From assembly GCA_002382755.1 (NCBI GenBank), contig DFZT01000074.1:1-10814 (forward strand): DNA of 10,814 nt, read 5' to 3'. Shown piece by piece: positions 6,080 through 10,814 of this stretch. Numbering within the stretch: the first letter of the stretch is position 1; every line of letters begins with the position of its first letter. A model generated the notes under the pieces. The model saw only the letters and a program-made list of their open reading frames with translations, made no database searches and was not told the DNA's origin. A program made the position numbers and the translations under genes. Origin of the DNA: Firmicutes bacterium UBA4049 (GTDB lineage: Bacteria; Bacillota; Desulfotomaculia; Desulfotomaculales; Nap2-2B).

Positions 6080-6590
6080 AATACTTGCCTGTCTTGTAAT
6101 TATTTCAGCCGGCGGGATCTGTGGAATGCTGGTTGCCAGAAGTTATTCCTTAAGGCCGGTGGAATTGCGTTCTCTAAAATCCGCCCTACAGATGCTGGAA
6201 ACAGAGATCACTTATGCCTCTACGCCTTTAGCCGAGGCGCTTGGCCTGGTTGCAGCCAGGACGGATTACCGGTTGGCGCCTTTATTTGAGGAAACCCGCA
6301 AAGAATTATTATCCATGTCGGGGTGTACAGCCAGGGAGGCCTGGGAAAAGGCGCTTTTGAAATTTTACCCCCGTTCGTCACTGATTGGCTGCGATATATC
6401 TATTCTGCGCAGCCTCGGCGGGGCTCTCGGAATTTCGGACAGTTCCGACCAGAGCAAGCACCTCAGGCTGGCCAGGGAGCAGATCGAAGCCGAATTGGAA
6501 AAAGCTGAAATCAGCGCCCAACAGCATGTTAAATTATGGAATTACCTTGGTTTTCTGGGAGGCCTGGTAATATCGCTTATCTTTTATTAA
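6072..6590 (+). CDS. spoIIIAB: Stage III sporulation protein SpoIIIAB
   Basis: A 172-residue membrane protein (B. subtilis about 171), thought to anchor or activate SpoIIIAA at the mother-cell membrane, with a fold related to GspF-type secretion proteins. Residues 1-20 form an N-terminal membrane segment, followed by 'RSYSLRPvELRSLKSALQMLETEITYASTPLAEAL', the conserved cytoplasmic core of the family. A long charged helix (about 117-153) follows, and a C-terminal hydrophobic segment (about 155-172) ends the chain. The start is ATG 6072, preceded by AGAGGCG and overlapping the spoIIIAA stop by 8 bp, so translation is probably coupled. The same frame is open from 6027, but that part lies wholly inside spoIIIAA and was left out. 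Confidence 0.93.
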   Translation: MLKILACLVIISAGGICGMLVARSYSLRPVELRSLKSALQMLETEITYASTPLAEALGLVAARTDYRLAPLFEETRKELLSMSGCTAREAWEKALLKFYPRSSLIGCDISILRSLGGALGISDSSDQSKHLRLAREQIEAELEKAEISAQQHVKLWNYLGFLGGLVISLIFY

Positions 6591-6605
6591 GGGAGGATTC
6601 AAGTA

Positions 6606-6809
6606 ATGGGGTTTGATATCGGCATTATCTTTAAAATCGTCGGTATAGGAATCTTGGTCGCAGCGGCTCAGTATGTTCTCAAATGTTCCAACAAGGAAGA
6701 ATACGCCTTAATTGCAACACTTGCAGGCTTGAGTATTGTCATGTTCTGGGTTGTTCAGCTCCTGGGGATTTTCTTTGATCAGGTAAAATCTGTTTTTAAA
6801 CTTTTTTAA
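6606..6809 (+). CDS. spoIIIAC: Stage III sporulation protein SpoIIIAC
   Basis: A 67-residue membrane protein (family length about 67) with two predicted transmembrane helices, roughly residues 7-24 and 34-56. The segments 'IFKIVGIGILVAAAQYVLK' and 'EEYALIATLAGL' are typical of SpoIIIAC, which is distantly related to the FliQ-type export components. It belongs to the membrane platform of the SpoIIIA-SpoIIQ channel. The start is ATG 6606 with AAGGGAGG ending about ten bases upstream, 15 bp after the spoIIIAB stop. All sequence features are ordinary. Confidence 0.95.
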   Translation: MGFDIGIIFKIVGIGILVAAAQYVLKCSNKEEYALIATLAGLSIVMFWVVQLLGIFFDQVKSVFKLF

Positions 6810-6828
6810 CCTTAAGGAGAGAAACATC

Positions 6829-7215
6829 TTGGAAATTATGCAGATTGTGGGGATTGGTATCGTAGCCGCAATTTTGGCGGTTACCATTCGTCAGGACAAA
6901 CCGGAAATTGCCATTGCCCTGAGCATTGCAACAGGAATCATCATCTTTCTGATGGTTATCGGCAAGATTGGGTCGGTAATAGACGTTTTTAAGGAATTGT
7001 CCAACCGGGCAAATCTAAGCACAGTCTATCTGGCAACTATTTTAAAGATTATCGCAATCGCTTATATAGCTGATTTTGGCTCGCAAATTTGCAGGGATGC
7101 GGGTGAAGGAGCGCTTGCAGTTAAAATAGAGTTCGCCGCCAAGATACTTGTGCTTATTCTTGCTGTGCCTATTGTGGCGGCAGTTCTTCAGGCGCTGCTG
7201 AAATTAGTCCCCTGA
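6829..7215 (+). CDS. spoIIIAD: Stage III sporulation protein SpoIIIAD
   Basis: A 128-residue integral membrane protein (B. subtilis about 133), paralogous in its first half to SpoIIIAC ('IMQIVGIGIVAAILAVTIR'). About four hydrophobic helices are visible, near residues 3-19, 26-46, 61-80 and 98-125. It is a membrane part of the SpoIIIA channel. The start is TTG 6829, eight bases after AAGGAGA (6814-6820). An in-frame ATG at 6838 would be too far from that site, so TTG is preferred. It lies 19 bp after spoIIIAC and ends 11 bp before the chosen spoIIIAE start. Confidence 0.95.
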   Translation: MEIMQIVGIGIVAAILAVTIRQDKPEIAIALSIATGIIIFLMVIGKIGSVIDVFKELSNRANLSTVYLATILKIIAIAYIADFGSQICRDAGEGALAVKIEFAAKILVLILAVPIVAAVLQALLKLVP

Positions 7216-7226
7216 AGGTGAATAAG

Positions 7227-8450
7227 ATGAATTTCTCAAAGCTTTCAGCGCTTTTGTTTCTAATCATTTTTTATCTATTGCCCGTTCCGTTTGCCTGTGC
7301 GTTTGACCAGACCGCTGCTCCCGGTCAGACCGGAAGCGGTATTCAGTCCGGATCGGGAAATACTGCTGACGGTGGCCAGCAAGAACCCGCGCTTAACCTT
7401 CGTGAGGTGGAAAATTATATTGACCGGGTAGATACGGATATCAAATCGGCTGTACCGGGCTTGAGCTTTAAAGAAATGTTTTTCAAAATAATCAGGGGCG
7501 ATGTTTCCTGGAAACCCGCCGCGGTTTTCAACAGCCTGCTAACCTGCCTGTTCAAAGAAGTTGTGGCTAATACTTCACTGCTTGGCAAACTGATTGTATT
7601 AACAATGATTTGCGCTGTACTGCATAACCTGACCAGCGCTTTCGACAGAGGCACTACCGGGCAGTTAAGCTATCTTGTTGTGTACCTGGCGCTGTCGACT
7701 ATTGCAATCGGCTCCTTCGCCCTGGCGATAAACACAGGCAGGGAACTGATTGACCGGATGGTTTCCTTTATGCAGGCAATTATGCCTCTTTTGCTTACGC
7801 TGCTTGTAGCCATGGGAGGGGTAGCTTCGGCGGCAATATTTCACCCGGTAATTTTAATCAGCCTGACTGTCATCGGGACTCTGACCAAGAACATCGTACT
7901 GCCCCTGATCTTTTTCAGCGCTGTTTTAGGAATTGTAGATAATCTTTCAACCAATTTTAAGGTTTCCCGTCTGGCCGGCCTCTTAAAAACTGTGGCCATG
8001 GGCCTTTTGGGGATATTCAGCACGATTTTTCTGGGAATCCTGGCCATACAGGGTGTAGCCGGCGCGGTAGGTGACGGAGTTACTTTACGAACGGCCAAGT
8101 TTGCCATAGATGCTTTCATACCTGTTGTCGGAGGCATGTTTTCAGACGCCCTGGAATCCGTTGTGAGCTCCTCGCTGTTGATCAAAAACGCTGCCGGAAT
8201 AGCCGGAATGATCTCCATCTTCCTGATTATGGGCCTGCCGATGCTTAAAATCATCAGCCTGTCCTTTATCTATAAGCTTGCCGGGGCGCTGGTGCAGCCT
8301 GTGGCGGAAGGGCAGGTGGTAGACTGCTTAAACGAGATGGGTTCAAGCCTGCTTCTGGTTTTTGCCGCTGTCGGCTTAGTTGGCCTGCTGTTCTTTTTCT
8401 CTATTACCATACTTATAGGTGTCGGAAACATGACGGTTATGCTGCGCTAA
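7227..8450 (+). CDS. spoIIIAE: Stage III sporulation protein SpoIIIAE
   Basis: A 407-residue polytopic membrane protein, the largest membrane component of the SpoIIIA-SpoIIQ channel (family about 400). Residues 1-26 look like a cleavable signal peptide (basic start, long hydrophobic core, 'ACA' before FDQ). A Gly/Gln/Ser-rich low-complexity stretch of about 35 residues follows, then an exported segment with 'LREVENYIDRVDTDIKSAVPGLSF'. At least six to eight membrane helices fill the rest, to the C-terminal 'ILIGVGNMTVMLR'. I chose ATG 7227 because GAAGGTGA sits six to seven bases upstream. GTG 7218 is in the same frame, three codons earlier, but has no ribosome site. The coding sequence also holds a candidate internal sigma-E promoter at 8024-8052. 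Confidence 0.95.
   Translation: MNFSKLSALLFLIIFYLLPVPFACAFDQTAAPGQTGSGIQSGSGNTADGGQQEPALNLREVENYIDRVDTDIKSAVPGLSFKEMFFKIIRGDVSWKPAAVFNSLLTCLFKEVVANTSLLGKLIVLTMICAVLHNLTSAFDRGTTGQLSYLVVYLALSTIAIGSFALAINTGRELIDRMVSFMQAIMPLLLTLLVAMGGVASAAIFHPVILISLTVIGTLTKNIVLPLIFFSAVLGIVDNLSTNFKVSRLAGLLKTVAMGLLGIFSTIFLGILAIQGVAGAVGDGVTLRTAKFAIDAFIPVVGGMFSDALESVVSSSLLIKNAAGIAGMISIFLIMGLPMLKIISLSFIYKLAGALVQPVAEGQVVDCLNEMGSSLLLVFAAVGLVGLLFFFSITILIGVGNMTVMLR
8024..8052 (+). promoter_or_regulatory. Candidate internal sigma-E promoter inside spoIIIAE
   Basis: GATTTTT (8024-8030), 14 bp, then CATACAGG (8045-8052). The -10 matches the sigma-E consensus CATACAnT in all but the last defined position, and the -35 agrees in most positions with the ATATT-type element. 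It lies about 430 bp upstream of spoIIIAF. B. subtilis is known to have an essential internal promoter within spoIIIAE that serves spoIIIAF-AH. A further CATACTTA lies at 8408-8415 with a poorer -35. Confidence 0.4.
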
Positions 8451-8478
8451 TTATTATTTCAAACCAAGGATCGAAAAA

Positions 8479-9126
8479 ATGGAAACTATACGTTTGCTTG
8501 TTCAAAATCTGATTGTGATAATTATGCTCGCTGTTTTTTTAGAAATGTTTCTCCCTCAAAGCGATCTTCGACGATATATCAAACTGGTCATGGGCCTTCT
8601 GATTATTGTGGCGGTACTGCAGGCGGTAAGCAGCCTGGCCAAAAGCAGTTGGAAGCAGGCTCTGCCCGAACAGGCCATCGGCGCGGAAAGCCCTGGGTTT
8701 CCCAGTTTAAGCGAGATTACGGCAGCAGGTGAGAATTTAAACAAAGATCAAAGGGCACAGGCTCAGGAGAAATACCGCCAGTCGCTTGCCCGCCAGATAA
8801 GCGCCCTGGTTGGTATCAGATCGGATATTGAAGTTGTCTCTGCGGAAGTCCAAACATACGATGAACCTGACAGCCCAAAACTGGGGCAGATCAAGAAAAT
8901 AATTCTACACCTTAAAAGCAACGCCTCTCCAGTGGGGGAGGAAAAGAAATCAATTGTCCAGCCTGTTAAAATTCAATCTGAAAAAAATGCCCCTGGTTCC
9001 GGGACTAACACTGATGATCAAAAAAACGGATCGCAAATTCCAATCCAAACAAAAGACAAGCTGGTAAAAATACTGACAAACTTTTACAACCTTTCACCTG
9101 AGCAGATAATTATTTTGGAAGAGTGA
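8479..9126 (+). CDS. spoIIIAF: Stage III sporulation protein SpoIIIAF
   Basis: A 215-residue protein (B. subtilis about 206). Two N-terminal membrane helices (about residues 5-24 and 33-52) flank 'FLEMFLPQSDLRRYIKLVMGLLII', the family hallmark. The remaining 160 residues are soluble: a region ending in 'ADIEVVSAEVQTYD'-like beta sequence (about 115-150), a charged Lys/Ser/Asn/Gln-rich linker (about 150-195), and a C-terminal 'LVKILTNFYNLSPEQIIIL'. SpoIIIAF has a ring-building-motif-like domain in B. subtilis and probably contributes to the channel platform. The start is ATG 8479 with AAGGA (8466-8470) eight bases upstream, 28 bp after spoIIIAE. It is followed by a 73-bp gap, the longest inside the operon. 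Confidence 0.93.
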   Translation: METIRLLVQNLIVIIMLAVFLEMFLPQSDLRRYIKLVMGLLIIVAVLQAVSSLAKSSWKQALPEQAIGAESPGFPSLSEITAAGENLNKDQRAQAQEKYRQSLARQISALVGIRSDIEVVSAEVQTYDEPDSPKLGQIKKIILHLKSNASPVGEEKKSIVQPVKIQSEKNAPGSGTNTDDQKNGSQIPIQTKDKLVKILTNFYNLSPEQIIILEE

Positions 9127-9199
9127 AAAAAGTTTTGCGTAAGTTTCATTTTTTAGGATAGTTTGCCATTAGCAACTTTATGTCAGGAGGATTTAAACG

Positions 9200-9820
9200 A
9201 TGGCGGGTTTTAAGGATTACCTGAACAACATTTTCGGAACAGTAAAAAGCGGAGACTACCCTCCCAAATTGCAGAGGCAGAAAATTGTTTGGCTGGCGGT
9301 TATAATTGCCTTCGCCATTCTTCTCTTAATTATCGGCAACACCGGCAAGGCCGGCAGAACACCCGGCGGAACAACTGAAAATACCGTTAATCAGGTTCCT
9401 CTAATTAATGGCAATTCTGCTATGGACAGGGAAGAAAAATCATTAGCCGCCAATCTGAAAAACATTTTAAGGGAAATTGAAGGCGTTGGGGAACTGGACG
9501 TAACCGTAAGGTTGGCCTCTTCTGAACATGACAAATACGCAATCGACACAAACAGCAGCAAAAAAACAACCGAAGAAAAAGATCAGGTCGGAGGCGTCCG
9601 ATCCACAACAGAATATACTGATAGCGGGCAGCTTGTCTTTATCCGCAACGGCCAGGATGAAAAACCCGTCGTTGAACAAACAGGTTCATCAGAAGTGGCG
9701 GGAGTCCTGGTAGTAGCACAGGGCGCAAAAGATCCTGAAATAAAAGCCCGGCTCTTTGAGGCTGTGCAGGTTGCCCTGGGAATAGAACCACAGAAAGTTC
9801 TTGTGCTGCCAAAATCATAA
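9200..9820 (+). CDS. spoIIIAG: Stage III sporulation protein SpoIIIAG, channel ring subunit
   Basis: A 206-residue bitopic protein (B. subtilis about 229). A short cytoplasmic N-terminus precedes one membrane helix (about residues 29-46), then a linker and an exported domain in the space between mother cell and forespore. In B. subtilis this protein forms a large ring with a ring-building motif like that of YscJ/FliF. The matching parts here are 'SLAANLKNILREIEGVGELDVTVRLAS' (about 75-101) and the C-terminal 'GVLVVAQGAKDPEIKARLFEAVQVALGIEPQKVLVL'. Between them a polar Lys/Thr/Glu/Gly-rich stretch corresponds to the beta-rich insertion of the family. The start is ATG 9200 with AGGAGG (9185-9190) nine bases upstream. 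The spoIIIAH gene follows within 20 bp. Confidence 0.95.
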   Translation: MAGFKDYLNNIFGTVKSGDYPPKLQRQKIVWLAVIIAFAILLLIIGNTGKAGRTPGGTTENTVNQVPLINGNSAMDREEKSLAANLKNILREIEGVGELDVTVRLASSEHDKYAIDTNSSKKTTEEKDQVGGVRSTTEYTDSGQLVFIRNGQDEKPVVEQTGSSEVAGVLVVAQGAKDPEIKARLFEAVQVALGIEPQKVLVLPKS

Positions 9821-9837
9821 TCATGGGAGTGAAAAAA

Positions 9838-10419
9838 ATGTATTCATTAGTAATCAAAAAGAAAACTATTTATACTATCGCAACTCTTATATTAGGGATA
9901 TGCCTGCTGGCAGCAGGCTGTCTTATCCTGCAGGGCAAGCTCGCCAAAATGGGGCAGCCCGGGAAGACAATTCCACAAGCCGGCGCCGGCAGCCAGAAAA
10001 CAAAAGCCGCCGGCGAACCGCTAATTTTAAATACGGATCAGACTGAAACTAATTCAAACAACCACGGGTCAAATTTTTTCATTGAGTACCGGCTGGACAG
10101 AGAACGCTCCAACGGCAGACAGATTGAACTTCTGCATGAAATTATCGACAATCCTTCGTCAAGTTCCCAGACACGGCAGCAAGCCCAGGAAAAACTCCTC
10201 TTTCTAAGTGAAAAGCTGGCCAGGGAAGGTGAACTTGAGCATCTGATCAGCGCACGCGGATTCCGTGACAGCACCGTCTGCCTTGAGGAAAACAATAAGA
10301 TTACGATAATAGTGCAGTCGCCCTCGTTATCGGTTCAGGACGAAGAGGGAATCCGCCAGTTAGTTACCTGGGGTACCGGAGTGGAGGGGCAAAATATTAT
10401 CATCCTTGCCAAAGATTAA
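9838..10419 (+). CDS. spoIIIAH: Stage III sporulation protein SpoIIIAH, partner of SpoIIQ
   Basis: A 193-residue bitopic protein (B. subtilis about 218). A short basic N-terminus (KKKT) is followed by one membrane helix (about residues 11-32). A polar linker of about 45 residues leads to the exported YscJ/FliF-like domain, which in B. subtilis binds forespore SpoIIQ across the septum. The core begins 'FFIEYRLDRERSNGRQIELLHEIIDNPSSS', a strongly conserved SpoIIIAH segment, and ends 'GQNIIILAKD'. I chose ATG 9838 because GGGAGTGA lies six to seven bases upstream; the in-frame ATG 9823 and GTG 9829 lack a ribosome site. It is the last gene of the operon. No standard terminator follows, only the palindromic repeat at 10432-10483. 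Confidence 0.93.
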   Translation: MYSLVIKKKTIYTIATLILGICLLAAGCLILQGKLAKMGQPGKTIPQAGAGSQKTKAAGEPLILNTDQTETNSNNHGSNFFIEYRLDRERSNGRQIELLHEIIDNPSSSSQTRQQAQEKLLFLSEKLAREGELEHLISARGFRDSTVCLEENNKITIIVQSPSLSVQDEEGIRQLVTWGTGVEGQNIIILAKD

Positions 10420-10431
10420 ACTCTAAAGCTA

Positions 10432-10483
10432 TAAAGTGTCAACAACCCCGTCCCCTTGTCACTTTAGTCCCCTTATCACTTTA
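10432..10483. repeat. REP-like palindromic repeat, copy 2
   Basis: TAAAGTGTCAA (10432-10442) faces TTGTCACTTTA (10456-10466), complementary at 10 of 11 positions, around the core CAACCCCGTCCCC. A 17-bp direct repeat follows: GTCCCCTTGTCACTTTA (10450-10466) and GTCCCCTTATCACTTTA (10467-10483), which differ by one base. The 12-mer CCGTCCCCTTGT (10448-10459) is identical to 51-62 and in the same orientation. It begins 13 bp after the spoIIIAH stop, where it could serve as a transcript-end hairpin, although no T-run follows the stem. Confidence 0.6.
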
Positions 10484-10493
10484 AAACAAATGG

Positions 10494-10522
10494 TTGCGTA
10501 GATTTGCCATCTTAGTTATAAT
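10494..10522 (+). promoter_or_regulatory. Candidate sigma-A promoter for the Asp23/Gls24-family gene
   Basis: TTGCGT (10494-10499), exactly 17 bp, then a perfect TATAAT (10517-10522). It lies 56 bp upstream of the TTG start at 10579. This suggests that the gene has its own vegetative promoter and does not depend on the spoIIIA transcript. The -35 matches at only three positions. Confidence 0.5.
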
Positions 10523-10578
10523 TAAATCGTCTTTTTTTGAAGGAATGGGCTAATTATTTTCTAAGGAGGCAAAAGTAT

Positions 10579-10814
10579 TTGGAAGATATTGTTATCAAGC
10601 AGGAACAGACAAGCATGGGATCTATACGGATTGCTGACGAAGTTGTTAGAATAATTGCCGGTCTTGCCGCAACAGAGGTGCAGGGAGTTGCCGGTATGAG
10701 CGGGGGTCTGGCCGGCGGCATTACTGAAATCCTGGGCCGTAAGAATCTTTCCAAAGGAGTAAAGGTTGAGGTCGGGGAAAAGGAAGCGGCAGTAGATATT
10801 TATGTTATAGTTGA
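10579..10814 (+). CDS. Asp23/Gls24-family protein (YqhY-like), partial
   Basis: The first 78 codons of a gene that continues beyond the window, with no stop seen. The sequence 'GSIRIADEVVRIIAGLAATEVQGVAGMSGGLAGGITEILGRKNLSKGVKVEV', followed by 'EAAVDIYVIV', is characteristic of the Asp23/Gls24 (DUF322) family. These are small soluble proteins linked to envelope stress or, for YqhY of B. subtilis, to control of acetyl-CoA carboxylase. The start is TTG 10579, nine bases after a perfect AAGGAGG (10563-10569). In B. subtilis the order is spoIIIAH - accB - accC - yqhY - nusB; here accB and accC are missing from the interval, but the position otherwise fits YqhY. The gene probably leads a separate transcript from the promoter at 10494-10522. 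Confidence 0.9.
   Translation, partial: MEDIVIKQEQTSMGSIRIADEVVRIIAGLAATEVQGVAGMSGGLAGGITEILGRKNLSKGVKVEVGEKEAAVDIYVIV

Noticed and set aside
8408..8415. CATACTTA near the end of spoIIIAE as a sigma-E -10 for spoIIIAF
   Set aside because: The -35 region at proper spacing matches poorly, and the candidate at 8024-8052 is clearly better.
9158..9177. Small hairpin in the spoIIIAF-spoIIIAG gap (AGTTTGC facing GCAACTT)
   Set aside because: The stem is only six pairs with a bulge and has no T-run, too weak to call a terminator or regulator.
9838..9924. Possible lipoprotein signal in SpoIIIAH (LLAAGC, Cys 28)
   Set aside because: The -3 residue is Ala rather than Leu/Val/Ile, and hydrophobic residues continue after the Cys, so this looks like one uncleaved membrane helix, as in known SpoIIIAH.

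Overview
The window reads as chromosomal DNA from an endospore-forming, anaerobic-type Firmicute. The best guess is the Peptococcaceae / Desulfotomaculales group (Pelotomaculum- or Desulfotomaculum-like). The basis is a complete spoIIIA operon, strong AAGGAGG-type Shine-Dalgarno (SD) sites, very frequent TTG start codons, moderate GC content, and short palindromic repeats with a CCGTCCCCTTGT core of a kind I associate with those genomes. The taxonomic call is inference; no rRNA or species marker is present.

Layout. A REP-like palindromic repeat (about 20-89) lies just downstream of a leftward gene for a small DUF3243 protein (95-361). A divergent intergenic region (362-538) separates it from a rightward 70-residue protein resembling only the N-terminal domain of the sporulation protease YabG (539-751). 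Next comes a rightward series of housekeeping genes: a TldE/PmbA-type protein (859-2208), type II 3-dehydroquinate dehydratase aroQ (2238-2684), an M24 Xaa-Pro aminopeptidase overlapping it by 4 bp (2681-3748), elongation factor P (3806-4363), and a CD1247-type zinc-ribbon protein (4451-4906). An intrinsic terminator (4944-4974) closes this block.

From 5048 to 10419 lies the whole spoIIIA operon, spoIIIAA to spoIIIAH, in the canonical order. Its products build the mother-cell side of the SpoIIIA-SpoIIQ 'feeding tube' channel across the engulfing septum. AA is the cytoplasmic ATPase; AB to AF are membrane components; AG and AH are the ring-forming proteins. A sigma-E-like promoter candidate inside spoIIIAE (8024-8052) may give separate expression of AF-AG-AH, as an internal promoter does in Bacillus subtilis. 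After the operon comes a second REP-like element (10432-10483), a sigma-A-like promoter, and the start of an Asp23/Gls24-family gene (yqhY-like) that runs off the window. The accB-accC pair found between spoIIIAH and yqhY in B. subtilis is absent here.

Most of the window is conserved core genome, and I see no undescribed multi-gene system. The parts most worth a second look are the two flanking repeats, whose arms differ but stay self-complementary; the short YabG-like gene with a possible sigma-K promoter; the structured leader of the CD1247-type gene; the Ser-for-Gly change in the SpoIIIAA P-loop; and the internal sigma-E candidate. No gene-free stretch exceeds 300 bases, and I found no tRNA, rRNA, CRISPR array, transposase or riboswitch.
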